Source: VKMB-3413 sp041027365 (GTDB lineage Bacteria; Pseudomonadota; Alphaproteobacteria; Rhizobiales; Rhizobiaceae). Taken from it: a DNA stretch of 64,000 bases. Shown one piece after another: positions 1-8,544 of this stretch. The position numbers and the translations under genes are program-made. The stretch spans positions 1 through 64,000 of the forward strand of contig NZ_JBFTEH010000009.1 in assembly GCF_041027365.1 (NCBI RefSeq), read 5' to 3'. The notes under the pieces are model-generated. The model did not search any database. It was not told where the DNA came from and was given only the letters and a program-made list of their open reading frames with translations. Position 1 is the stretch's first letter. Every line of letters starts with the position of its first letter.

Positions 1-1
1 A

Positions 2-160
2 CGACTGAAGACCCTAAGAGGCCTCACGCCGTTCGAGCATGTCGTCCGATGCTGGACAGAAGAGCCCGAACGATTCACAAACGATCCGACCCATCACATA
101 CCGGGACTAAACAGGTATTATCCTTTTGCTTCAAGCCTCCGCCAGACGTCGGCCACATGA
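2..160 (+). mobile_element. IS481-type transposase, C-terminal end only (runs off left edge)
   Basis: Frame 2 is open from the first base and encodes about 52 residues. It includes TPFEHVVRCWTEEPERF followed by HHIPGLN, which resembles the extreme C-terminus of IS481-family DDE transposases, where the protein normally stops within a few residues of the PGLN motif. Here the frame runs on for about a dozen unrelated residues to a TGA at 158-160, so the natural end may be altered or the element end overlaps it. The catalytic part lies outside the window, so I cannot say whether the element is intact. It sits downstream of galU on the opposite strand. Confidence 0.6.
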
Positions 161-287
161 AGGGTCGTTGTTCCACCTCGCCGATGGTGTTGATTGGCGA
201 GGGACCATGGCGCAGATCGGTGCGCCGACCCTTTGACCTCAATGGGCCGAGCGGGGTTGACCGTAGAACGCCCTGTGACAGAAGGGC

Positions 288-1190
288 TCAAGCAGCAACC
301 CGCCGTCCCGTCGGCTCGACCGTCTTCATCAGCCGCTCCATGTTGCCGATGACCTTCTCGCGGATGTCCGGCCGCCACAGGGCGAAGGCAACGTTGGCCT
401 CGATGAAGCCTTCCTTGGAGCCGCAGTCGAAGGTGCGGCCATGGAAGGGATAGGCCGCGAAGTCCTGGTTCTGCATGAGCTTGAACATGCCGTCGGTCAG
501 CTGGATCTCGTTGCCGGCGCCCTTCTCCTGCGTCGACAGGATGTCGAAGATCTCCGGCTGCAGGATGTAGCGGCCCGAGATGTAGAAGTTCGACGGCGCG
601 TCCTTCGGCTGCGGCTTCTCCACCATGCCGGTGACCTTGAAGCCGTTGGCGACGTCCTCGCCCTTGCCGACGATGCCGTATTTGTGAGTCTCGTTCGGAT
701 CGCAGGTCTCGACCGAGATGACGTTGCCGCCGGCGCTCTCGTAGAGCTTGACCATTTCGGCGAGGCAGCCGCGCTCGGCCTGCATGATCATGTCCGGCAG
801 GAGCAGCGCGAAGGGCTCGTTGCCGACGAGGTCTCTGGCGCACCAGACCGCATGGCCGAGGCCGAGCGGCGCCTGCTGACGGGTGAAGCTTGCCGTGCCA
901 GGGGTCGGCTGCAGCTCTTCGAGCAGCGCCAGCTCGGCCGTCTTGCCGCGCTCGGCCAGCGTGTCCGACAGCTCGACCTGGATGTCGAAATAGTCCTCGA
1001 TGACGCCCTTGTTGCGGCCGGTCACGAAGATCAGGTGCTCGATCCCGGCCTCGCGCGCCTCGTCAACCACGTACTGGATCACCGGCCGGTCGACGACCGT
1101 CAGCATCTCCTTCGGGATTGCCTTGGTGGCCGGCAGGAAGCGGGTCCCGAGGCCGGCGACGGGGAAGACGGCTTTTCTGATTGGCTTCAT
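288..1190 (-). CDS. galU: UTP--glucose-1-phosphate uridylyltransferase
   Basis: It makes UDP-glucose from UTP and glucose-1-phosphate in the cytoplasm, feeding exopolysaccharide, LPS and periplasmic glucan synthesis. The 300-residue product opens with a nucleotidyltransferase signature, GLGTRFLPATKAIPKEML at about residues 13-30, and has the usual family length. A longer frame begins at 1211, but the ATG at 1190 has a good AAGGGA ribosome binding site seven bases upstream and gives the family's typical N-terminus. The gene lies 43 bases downstream of the TPR protein gene on the same strand, so the two may be cotranscribed. An opgG-type glucan gene elsewhere in the window would use the same nucleotide sugar. 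Confidence 0.96.
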   Translation of the reverse strand: MKPIRKAVFPVAGLGTRFLPATKAIPKEMLTVVDRPVIQYVVDEAREAGIEHLIFVTGRNKGVIEDYFDIQVELSDTLAERGKTAELALLEELQPTPGTASFTRQQAPLGLGHAVWCARDLVGNEPFALLLPDMIMQAERGCLAEMVKLYESAGGNVISVETCDPNETHKYGIVGKGEDVANGFKVTGMVEKPQPKDAPSNFYISGRYILQPEIFDILSTQEKGAGNEIQLTDGMFKLMQNQDFAAYPFHGRTFDCGSKEGFIEANVAFALWRPDIREKVIGNMERLMKTVEPTGRRVAA

Positions 1191-1233
1191 GGTCGTGTCC
1201 CTTCTGAACACAAACGATGGAATGATGGTTTTG

Positions 1234-3294
1234 TCAGCACTTCCAGCGAATTGTGCAATTGTTGCGCTGGTCGGGCCACATCAGGTAGCGGTCGTTGGCA
1301 ACTGCCCCGATCCCGAAGCGGGTGTCCTTCGTCGAACGTTTGGCATCCTGTGCGCGGAAGACGCGATCGGCCTCGTCGTACTGACCGAGCTTGAGATTGG
1401 TCCAGCCGCGCAGAATCTCAGCTCCGTAGGTCTTGCCCGAACGCGCCTCGCGCCGATCGAGCGTCGCGAGTGCGCCGCGATAGTCGCCTGCCTGGAACTG
1501 CCGGTTCGCCTCCTGCATCAACTTGTCCCCGCCGTTCGACCCACGCCTACGCGAAGCGCCAGCGGATCGCGAAGCCACGCGGTGAGAGACGCGCGCCGGC
1601 GGCTCGTAGGCCTTGAAGTCTGAGAGCGCCGCGAAACGGTCGCCGTACTTCGCCTTGATGTCCTTCAGCGCGCTCCGGTCGCGGGTACGCGCCGCCACCA
1701 CGGCGAGGCCGACGACACCTTCCTCGCTCACCTTCCAGTCGACGGACTTCTGGAACCACTTGCGAGCTTCGGCCGGCTGCTCCTTGTCGAGAAGATACCA
1801 GCCGAAGGTCTGCGCACCGACGGCGGAGCGGATTTGATCGACGACGGCAGTGAACCGGTCGAGGTCTGCGGGCGCCATCTGCTTGGCTGCTTCCGAATCA
1901 TTCAGCCGATCGGCGACGAGGTCGACATAGATTTTCGCGATGCCGTCCGACCGGCTGCGGTTGCGAAAGGCGAGATCCTCTGCGTCGGCGAGATTGCCGG
2001 AATTGCGGACGGCCAGGATGTAGCCTTCCAGATATTTGGGATTCTGATCGCTCTGCGAGGCGAGTTGGAACCAAGTCTGCGCGTTCTTGTAGTCTTCCCG
2101 GTTGTAGTAGAACCAGCCGAGCAGAGCTGCGTCCCCGGCGGCCCGGTTTGCCTGCACGAATCGCTCGAACACCGTCATCTCGTTGGGATCGACGACCTGC
2201 AAGCCGCCTTTGCCGGACAGGACCTCGCCGATCGCCGCCCGCAGCTTCTCGAAGCGCATGGAGGAAAATTCGTTGCCCCCCGATGCGTCGGGGTGGCCGA
2301 GAGCGATCAGGGCATCGATGCCCTTCTGCGGCAGGAGCGCCGCCGCCTTCTCCATCGTCGCCTTCCTCTCGGCAGGATTCGGGCAGTTGGTCAGGATGTA
2401 GCGATAGAGGTCGAAAGCCTGGGCGAAGTCGTTGGTCCGGGCGAAGGCTTCGCCGACCCGCCACAGAATATCCATCTCCGAACAGACGAGAAGCGTCGGG
2501 CGCGCATGCGCTGCAGCCAGCGTCGCCTGCCAGTCGCGCCGATCCGAAGCCGCCTTGATGGATGCCCGAGCGATGCCGTCGTCCAGCTTTGTCTGAAGGT
2601 CGGCGGAGGGACGGTAGTTCGAATCGGTCTTCTGCAGTTCGGCGATGCGCCGCTTTGCTTCATCCAGCCGTCCTGCCGTGTAGAGATCCCACAGTGGCTG
2701 TTCGTCGACCGTGCTCTTCGGCGAGAAGAGGTCCGCCGGCGGGTTCCAGGCGGGATAGAGCGCCTTCAGCCGGCGGATTTCCGCTCCGACGCGCTCCAGA
2801 TTGCGCTGGGATGCGTAGTAGCGAAGCGCACTTTCGTCGACAGCGCCGCCCTTGCTCTGGTTGGCCTCACCTTCGCCGTGGCGGTCGAGGGCGAAGGGCG
2901 TGGCGTCGCTCCCCTGCGGTCTCGCCGCGGACGGAGTCGGCGCCGCGGATACGAACGGGTTGGACGCCTGCGGCTGAGCCACAGTCGGGACTGCCTGTGC
3001 CGGAGGTAGTTGGAAAGGATTCGCCGCCGCGGGGGCCGATGCGCTGACGTCTGGTGCCGTCGGCGATGCCGGCAAGCGCCCAATATCCGGATAAAGACTC
3101 TGAACCACGGCTTGCGCCGCGCTGGGCGCGGCTGGAGACAAGCCCGCCGCACCAGGCGAGGGCATGGAAGCCTCGCGCAAAACCGATCCAAAGAGCGGAG
3201 ACTGGTCCTGCCATGCGCCCGCTTCGCCTGCCCATGCCAGCGTGGTGGAGAAGCAGGCGACGGTGATAAGGGCGCGGGTTGTCGTCAGAAGCAT
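1234..3294 (-). CDS. Secreted tetratricopeptide-repeat protein, possibly polysaccharide-related
   Basis: The product is about 686 residues. It has an N-terminal signal peptide (residues 1-24, hydrophobic core then AGA), a Pro/Ala-rich linker to about residue 130, then helical TPR-like repeats (for example the segments around NDFAQAFDLYRYIL and AREDYKNAQTWF-like stretches) and a basic Arg/Ser segment near residue 600 before a last repeat. I chose the ATG at 3294 because it starts the signal peptide and has GAGAGG eight bases upstream; the frame is open a further 38 codons. Similar TPR proteins in rhizobia are often labelled cellulose-synthase related, which fits the adjacent galU, but no synthase or BcsC beta-barrel is visible. 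The last residues (NNCTIRWKC) look atypical. Function is inferred only. Confidence 0.75.
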   Translation of the reverse strand: MLLTTTRALITVACFSTTLAWAGEAGAWQDQSPLFGSVLREASMPSPGAAGLSPAAPSAAQAVVQSLYPDIGRLPASPTAPDVSASAPAAANPFQLPPAQAVPTVAQPQASNPFVSAAPTPSAARPQGSDATPFALDRHGEGEANQSKGGAVDESALRYYASQRNLERVGAEIRRLKALYPAWNPPADLFSPKSTVDEQPLWDLYTAGRLDEAKRRIAELQKTDSNYRPSADLQTKLDDGIARASIKAASDRRDWQATLAAAHARPTLLVCSEMDILWRVGEAFARTNDFAQAFDLYRYILTNCPNPAERKATMEKAAALLPQKGIDALIALGHPDASGGNEFSSMRFEKLRAAIGEVLSGKGGLQVVDPNEMTVFERFVQANRAAGDAALLGWFYYNREDYKNAQTWFQLASQSDQNPKYLEGYILAVRNSGNLADAEDLAFRNRSRSDGIAKIYVDLVADRLNDSEAAKQMAPADLDRFTAVVDQIRSAVGAQTFGWYLLDKEQPAEARKWFQKSVDWKVSEEGVVGLAVVAARTRDRSALKDIKAKYGDRFAALSDFKAYEPPARVSHRVASRSAGASRRRGSNGGDKLMQEANRQFQAGDYRGALATLDRREARSGKTYGAEILRGWTNLKLGQYDEADRVFRAQDAKRSTKDTRFGIGAVANDRYLMWPDQRNNCTIRWKC

Positions 3295-3569
3295 GTTGGG
3301 TACCTCTCGGCAAGGGCCATGAAGCTGAGGATGTGCAGCGTGCTGCCGTAATAAGCGGTGGGCTCGAACGGGTGTGCATCGGAGTGGGGTCCCGACGCCG
3401 ATCGGCACGGTAAGCCACTGATCATGTTCGAGCGAGTGGAGTCATCGCGCGGAGCCGAATGACAAGCATCACCACGATGGGCACCTTCGATGCCGCTTCG
3501 AAGGCCGTTCCACACCATCACAACTGATGCAGTTGAGGAGCGAATTGGCGATTCCCGAGGGAGGTCGCC

Positions 3570-4019
3570 ATGTCCAACGTCATTTCTCTGTCGTCGCTGA
3601 TTCCGGCCGGGCTTACGGTCGAGCAATTTGAAGCCACGGTCGTGTCCCGCGAGGTGGTGTAGGAAGCGGCGTCCCTGACGTGGCCATCGCCCGCACGGAG
3701 GGTGCACAGTCGGTACGTTCGGCGTGTGGCGGACCTTCCGTCGGCAGGAAGGCCGGTGCGGCTGAGGTTGATCACGCGCCGGTTTCGGTGCGACGTTCGC
3801 ACCTGCCGGCGCAAGATCTTCGCCGAGCGCTTTGGTGACGCTGTCCCGGAACGGGCGCGACGCACGGGCCGGATGGAGTGCATCGTCCATCATCTCGGGC
3901 TGGCGCTCGGCGGTCGTCCGGCCGCCAGCTTCGCCGAGCGACTGATGATGCCGGTCAGCAACGACACGCTGCTCCGGGTCGTCCGGCGCCAGGATGATGT
4001 CGCTTCCGCTGCTCTATGA
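3570..4019 (+). pseudogene. ISL3-type transposase, degenerate N-terminal remnant
   Basis: The ATG at 3570, behind GAGGTCGCC, starts MSNVISLSSLIPAGLTVEQF, a typical beginning for ISL3-family transposases. It is interrupted by an in-frame TAG at 3660-3662. The same frame continues after the stop with RRVHSRYVRRVADLP, then CRRKIFAERF and HHLGLALGGRPAASF, which match the zinc-finger and helix-turn-helix part of that family. It ends at a TGA at 4017-4019, far short of the usual length of about 400 residues or more. The DDE domain is absent and the cysteine pairs of the first zinc finger seem to have been deleted near the TAG. This is therefore a dead remnant, lying 66 bases from the tRNA-Pro gene. 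Confidence 0.8.
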
Positions 4020-4085
4020 CGACCAACACCTGTCGCCGCACCTGTCGCCGTGAGGAAGAGGGTTATCGGAAACCCCTGCAAAAGC

Positions 4086-4162
4086 TGGTCGGAGTGGCAG
4101 GATTTGAACCTGCGACCCCCTCGTCCCGAACGAGGTGCGCTACCAGACTGCGCTACACTCCG
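4086..4162 (-). tRNA. tRNA-Pro (anticodon CGG)
   Basis: Reading the minus strand from 4162, a 7-bp acceptor stem (CGGAGTG with CACTCCG), a D-arm, an anticodon arm CCTCG-TTCGGGA-CGAGG, and a T-arm with GCAGG-TTCAAAT-CCTGC can all be folded. The anticodon CGG at the loop centre reads proline CCG codons, and an encoded CCA follows the discriminator A. Length is 77 nt with CCA. A transposase remnant lies just beyond its 3' end, as is common for tRNA-flanking regions. Confidence 0.95.
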
Positions 4163-4467
4163 TGACCATTGCGGCGCGGTATATAACGGGCCGGGGGAGA
4201 GGCCGCAAGCGATTCCTGACGAAAACCTATCGCTGGATCGCCTTCTGGGGCATCCGCATGGCCCGCGACTCAACACCAACTACATCGAGCCGCTGAAGTC
4301 GGTCTTCCTGGCCAAGCGCAAGGGCCGCTCGGCGCCCCCGCCAAGATCGCCTGCGGCAGCTGCCACGAGGGCAATGGACGCCGGCGGACAGAAGCCGACG
4401 GCCGGACCGCTGGAGAGGCACGACCGGACTGGACGGATGGTGGCTCGTCTTATCCCCCGCATCCCCT

Positions 4468-4494
4468 CCCCCGCATCCCCGATGGATGCGGGGG
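4468..4494. other. Perfect 11-bp stem, 5-nt loop hairpin
   Basis: CCCCCGCATCC at 4468-4478 pairs exactly with GGATGCGGGGG at 4484-4494 around a CCGAT loop. A second, upstream copy of the left arm (around 4455-4465) makes alternative pairing possible. No T-run follows on either strand, so a classical rho-independent terminator is unlikely; a REP-like or processing element is possible. Confidence 0.65.
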
Positions 4495-4514
4495 CGGCCG
4501 CCATCGCCGCCGGA

Positions 4515-4587
4515 CGACCGGCGACCGACGACCGACGACCGACGACCGACGACCGACGACCGACGACCGACGACCGACGACCGACGA
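4515..4587. repeat. 7-bp tandem repeat CGACCGA, nine exact copies plus partials
   Basis: Nine exact head-to-tail copies of CGACCGA run from 4522 to 4584. They are preceded by one copy with a single mismatch (4515-4521) and followed by a three-base partial copy. It is outside any supported gene, about 215 bases upstream of the substrate-binding protein start. Units this short are prone to slipped-strand length change. Confidence 0.95.
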
Positions 4588-4800
4588 TAAGCCTGGCATT
4601 GCTTCTCTTGCAGCGCAAGAAGATCCGGCGATGTTCTTGCTGCTCCGCAGCAACTTCAGCCGCGTCGGGAAACTTGATTCGAAAGTATTATAGCGAAAGC
4701 ACGGCAGCTCGTAGACGATGCCGCTGGTTGTGCTGCCGGACGGGCTGGAGGAGACGCCCGCCGGACAGCCGACAGGCTGTGAGATCTGGGAGGATTTGCA

Positions 4801-6165
4801 ATGCCGATCGACACCACGGGGTGGTCCCGTCGACGTCTTCTGAAGACCGGCGCCGCAGCCGGCGCGGGCCTCGCCCTGCCCTATTCCTTCGTGCGCGGCG
4901 CGTGGGCGCAGGACAAGGCCTTCTGCAACAATCCGACGGGAAGCACCGTCACGCTCGGCTTCAACGTCCCGCAGTCCGGCCCCTATGCCGACGAGGGCGC
5001 GGACGAGCTGCGGGCCTTCCAGCTGGCGGTCAAGCACCTCAACGGCGAGGGCGACGGCGGCCTCATCCCGCTCCTGAAGCCCTCCAGCCTGAAGGGCAAC
5101 GGCATTCTCGGCAAGAAGGTCGCCTTCGTCACCGGCGACACGCAGACCAAGTCCGACGCCGCCCGCGCCGCAGCGAAGAAGATGATCGAGGCCGACAAGG
5201 TCATCATGATCTCCGGCGGCTCGTCCTCCGGCGTCGCGGTGGCGGTGCAGTCGCTGTGCCAGGATGCCGGCGTCGTCTACATGTGCGGCCTCACCCATTC
5301 CAACGACACCACCGGCAAGGACAAGCGGCGCTACGGCTTCCGCCACTTCTTCAACGCCTACATGTCGGGCGTCGCCCTGGGGCCGGTACTCGCCGAGCAG
5401 TACGGCAAGGACCGCAAGGCCTATCACCTGACCGCCGACTACACCTGGGGCTGGACCCAGGAGGAGTCGATGAAGAACGCCACCGAGAAGGAAGGCTGGA
5501 AGACCGTTCAGGCGGTCCGCACGCCGCTCGGCGCCGGCGACTTCTCGCAGTACCTGACCCCGGTGCTCAATTCCGGCGCGGACGTCCTGATCCTCAACCA
5601 CTACGGCGGCGACATGGTCAACTCGCTGCGCCAGGCGGTGACGCAGTTCGACCTGCGCAACAAGCAGGTGAACGGCAAGCAGTTCCAGATCGTCGTGCCG
5701 CTGATCTCCGAATTGATGGCGGAAGGCGCGGGCGACGCGATCAAGGGCATCCTCGGCACCGCCAACTGGGACTGGAAGCTCGACAACGAGGCGTCGAAGA
5801 CGCTGACCAAGTCCTTCGGCGAGGCCTATGGCCGCCCGCCCTCGCAGGCCGCCCAGACCTGCTACGCGCAGACGCTGCTCTACGCCAATGCGGTCGAGAA
5901 GGCCGGCACCTTCTATCCGCCGGAGATGATCAAGGCGCTCGAAGGCTTCGAGTTCGACGGCCTCGGCAACGGCCCGACGCTCTACCGCGCCGCCGATCAC
6001 CAGTGCTTCAAGGACGTGCTGGTCGTGAAGGGCAAGGAGAAGCCGACGAACCAGTTCGATCTGCTGGAAGTCGTCAAGATCGTGCCGCGCGACACCGTCA
6101 CCTACGATCCCTCGATCTTCGGCGGCGAACTCGGCCCCTACGAGGTCAAGGGCTGCGCGGCCTGA
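4801..6165 (+). CDS. ABC importer substrate-binding protein, Tat-exported (branched-chain amino acid/amide type)
   Basis: The product has 454 residues. The N-terminus carries a twin-arginine signal (SRRRLLKTG at residues 9-17, then a hydrophobic stretch and AWAQ cleavage-like site near residue 37). The mature part begins VTLGFNVPQSGPYAD, the typical start of type I periplasmic binding proteins of the Leu/Ile/Val and urea/amide group. It would bind the solute in the periplasm for the four genes that follow. Tat export of this family member suggests folding or cofactor acquisition before export, but that is inference. At 454 residues it is longer than LivJ/LivK-type proteins, closer to urea/amide-type binding proteins, so the substrate cannot be assigned. 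It is the first gene of a five-gene same-strand run ending at 10076. Confidence 0.88.
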   Translation: MPIDTTGWSRRRLLKTGAAAGAGLALPYSFVRGAWAQDKAFCNNPTGSTVTLGFNVPQSGPYADEGADELRAFQLAVKHLNGEGDGGLIPLLKPSSLKGNGILGKKVAFVTGDTQTKSDAARAAAKKMIEADKVIMISGGSSSGVAVAVQSLCQDAGVVYMCGLTHSNDTTGKDKRRYGFRHFFNAYMSGVALGPVLAEQYGKDRKAYHLTADYTWGWTQEESMKNATEKEGWKTVQAVRTPLGAGDFSQYLTPVLNSGADVLILNHYGGDMVNSLRQAVTQFDLRNKQVNGKQFQIVVPLISELMAEGAGDAIKGILGTANWDWKLDNEASKTLTKSFGEAYGRPPSQAAQTCYAQTLLYANAVEKAGTFYPPEMIKALEGFEFDGLGNGPTLYRAADHQCFKDVLVVKGKEKPTNQFDLLEVVKIVPRDTVTYDPSIFGGELGPYEVKGCAA

Positions 6166-6263
6166 CGCGGCGGCCGTAACCCGATCCGGCGCGGGCGGAC
6201 GGCAGCGATGCCGCCCGCCCGCACCTTCAAGACAGGCTTCGGCGGGAGCGACACGACACCTCC

Positions 6264-7277
6264 ATGGATGCGATCATCCTCCAGGTCCTCAACGGCCTCG
6301 ACAAGGGCGGCGCCTATGCGCTGATCGCCCTCGGCCTGACCCTGATCTTCGGCACGCTCGGCGTGGTGAACTTCGCCCATGGCGCGCTGTTCATGCTCGG
6401 CGCCTTCTGCGCCGTCACCTTCGAGCGGATCCTGACCCTGTCGGAGCGGGTGCGTGATCCGAGCGTCACCTTCTTCGAGGCCTACAAGGAAGTGCCCTAT
6501 TTGACGATCTGGTACGGCGACACCGGCCAGGCGATCGTCGACTGGGCCGTGCCGCTGTCGATCCTCCTGGCGATCCCCGTCATGCTGATCGCCGGCTTCG
6601 TCATGGAGCGGGGGCTGATCCGCTTCTTCTACAAGCGCAGCCATGCCGAGCAGATCCTCGTCACCTTCGGCCTCGCCATCGTGCTGCAGGAGATCGTCAA
6701 GTACTTCTTCGGCGCCAACCCGATCCCGCTGACGGCGCCGCCGGCGCTGACCGGCAGCGTCGACCTCGGGCAGTGGTTCGGCCTGACCGGGATCTCCTAT
6801 CCGCTGTGGCGGATCATCTATTTCCTGTTCTCGCTCGTCGTCATCGCCGGCGTGTTCGCCTTCCTGCAGCTGACGACCTTCGGCATGGTCGTGCGCGCCG
6901 GCATGGCGGACCGGGAGACGGTCGGCCTCCTCGGCATCCACATCTCGCGCAAGTTCACCATCGTCTTCGCGATCGCGGCGACCGTCGCCGGCCTCGCGGG
7001 AGTGATGTACACGCCGATCCTCGCGCCGAACTACCATCTCGGCATGGAATTCCTGGTCCTGTCCTTCGTGGTCGTCGTCGTCGGCGGCATGGGCTCGCTG
7101 CCCGGCGCGGTCTTCGCCGGCTTCCTGCTCGGCATCCTGCAGTCCTTCGCCTCGATGACCGAGGTGAAGGCGATCGTGCCGGGCATCGACCAGATCATCA
7201 TCTATCTCGTCGCCGTCGTCGTCCTGCTCGTGCGCCCGCGCGGGCTGATGGGCCGACGCGGCGTCATGGAGGCCTGA
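6264..7277 (+). CDS. Branched-chain-type ABC transporter permease, LivH family
   Basis: A 337-residue integral membrane protein with about eight hydrophobic segments. It opens with ILQVLNGLDKGGAYALIALG and has GTLGVVNFAHGALFMLGAF at about residues 30-50, the conserved signature of the LivH-type permeases that form one half of the membrane channel. A hydrophilic insertion at about residues 60-95 separates the first membrane segments. The gene is separated from the binding-protein gene by about 100 bases and from the next permease gene by only 4 bases, so it is surely cotranscribed with the latter. Confidence 0.93.
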   Translation: MDAIILQVLNGLDKGGAYALIALGLTLIFGTLGVVNFAHGALFMLGAFCAVTFERILTLSERVRDPSVTFFEAYKEVPYLTIWYGDTGQAIVDWAVPLSILLAIPVMLIAGFVMERGLIRFFYKRSHAEQILVTFGLAIVLQEIVKYFFGANPIPLTAPPALTGSVDLGQWFGLTGISYPLWRIIYFLFSLVVIAGVFAFLQLTTFGMVVRAGMADRETVGLLGIHISRKFTIVFAIAATVAGLAGVMYTPILAPNYHLGMEFLVLSFVVVVVGGMGSLPGAVFAGFLLGILQSFASMTEVKAIVPGIDQIIIYLVAVVVLLVRPRGLMGRRGVMEA

Positions 7278-7281
7278 CCCG

Positions 7282-8526
7282 ATGAGCCGAGCGCTTCCGC
7301 AATCCGAGACGGCGCCGCGCGACCTGGCGCCGGCCTCGGCCGGGCCGAAGGCCGCTTCCGGCCGCGGCGGTCTTGCCGCCTCGACCGGCGGCGACCTTCT
7401 CTTCACCGCAATCTTCGCGCTGGCGATCCTGTCGATGCCGATCTGGCTCGCCCCGATCGGCGCCGGCTATCCCGACATCCTGCAGAAGTTCGCGATCTAC
7501 GGGATCTTCGCGATCGGCTTCAACATCCTGTTCGGCTTCTCCGGCTACCTCTCCTTCGGCCATGCCGCCTTCCTCGGCGCCGGCTCCTACGCCGCGGTCT
7601 GGATGTTCAAGCTGTTGTCGATGAACGCCATTCCGGCAGTGCTCTTCGCGATCCTGATCGCCGCCGCCTTCTCGCTCGTCATCGGCTTCGTCAGCCTGCG
7701 GCGCTCCGGCATCTACTTCTCGATCCTGACGCTCGCCTTCGCGCAGATGTCCTACAACCTCGCCTATTCGGTGCTGACGCCGATCACCAACGGCGAGACC
7801 GGCCTGCAGATCTCGCGGGCCGATCCGCGCATCGTCGACCGCGCCTTCGGCACGGCCGGCGACGCGCTGCCGGCGCCGAACTTCTTCGGCATGGAACTGC
7901 AGGGCTGGCCGGGCTTCTACTTCTGCGCCGTCATCCTGATCCTCGCCTTCTTCCTGGCGGTGCGGATCAAGCACTCGACCTTCGGCATGATGCTGCTCGC
8001 CATCAAGTCGAACCAGAACCGCATGGCCTTCACCGGCTTCTCGACGCGGCCCTACCTGCTCGCCGCCTTCGTCGTCTCCGGCATGTATGCAGGTCTCGCC
8101 GGCGGCCTCCTGGCGATCACCGACCCGCTCGCGGGCGCCGACCGCATGCAGTGGACGGCCTCGGGCGAGGTGGTGCTGATGACCATCCTCGGCGGCGTCG
8201 GAACGCTGCTCGGCCCGGTCATCGGCGCGGCGGTGATGAAGTATCTCGAGCAGATCTTCTCGTCCTTCAACGAACATGTCCTCGCCCGCGCCTTCGACTT
8301 CCTGCCGCATTCGCTGCAGGACTTCATGGTAGCGATCACCAGCCCCTTCGTCGGCGAGGGCTGGCAGCTGACCCTCGGCCTGATGTTCATGATCGTCGTC
8401 ATCTTCCTGCCCGGCGGCATCATGGAAGGCGTGCACCGCATCGGCGCGATCGCACGCCGGCCGAAACTCGCCGGCGAGAAGCAGATGCCGGACAGGCCTC
8501 ACCCCGCCCGCACCGGCGCCAAGTGA
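7282..8526 (+). CDS. Branched-chain-type ABC transporter permease, LivM family
   Basis: A 414-residue membrane protein forming the second half of the channel. After an Ala/Pro-rich N-terminal extension of about 35 residues come hydrophobic segments and the LivM signature FNILFGFSGYLSFGHAAFLG at about residues 76-95. The C-terminal part contains TILGGVGTLLGPVIGA, also typical. The C-terminal tail is basic and Pro-rich and presumably cytoplasmic. It starts 4 bases after the LivH-type gene and ends 18 bases before the first ATPase gene. Confidence 0.93.
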   Translation: MSRALPQSETAPRDLAPASAGPKAASGRGGLAASTGGDLLFTAIFALAILSMPIWLAPIGAGYPDILQKFAIYGIFAIGFNILFGFSGYLSFGHAAFLGAGSYAAVWMFKLLSMNAIPAVLFAILIAAAFSLVIGFVSLRRSGIYFSILTLAFAQMSYNLAYSVLTPITNGETGLQISRADPRIVDRAFGTAGDALPAPNFFGMELQGWPGFYFCAVILILAFFLAVRIKHSTFGMMLLAIKSNQNRMAFTGFSTRPYLLAAFVVSGMYAGLAGGLLAITDPLAGADRMQWTASGEVVLMTILGGVGTLLGPVIGAAVMKYLEQIFSSFNEHVLARAFDFLPHSLQDFMVAITSPFVGEGWQLTLGLMFMIVVIFLPGGIMEGVHRIGAIARRPKLAGEKQMPDRPHPARTGAK

Positions 8527-8544
8527 GGAGCAGAGAGCATCAAG

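Larger units (their letters stand above)
4163..4800. other. 638-bp gene-free stretch upstream of the ABC importer
   Basis: No reading frame here has credible protein features. Frames that span it are extensions of shadow frames from the downstream gene. It contains a strong hairpin (4468-4494), a 7-bp tandem repeat (about 4515-4587), and a less GC-rich pocket at about 4660-4700 with a TATTAT hexamer that could be part of a promoter, although no convincing partner -35 box was found at the right spacing. Confidence 0.6.

Noticed and set aside
160..233. 8-bp inverted repeat AAGGGTCG/CGACCCTT near the IS481 fragment
   Set aside because: Arms are 58 bases apart and short; chance occurrence cannot be excluded and no target duplication was seen.
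4515..4587. CRISPR-like array
   Set aside because: The units are 7 bp and contiguous with no spacers, so it is a simple tandem repeat.
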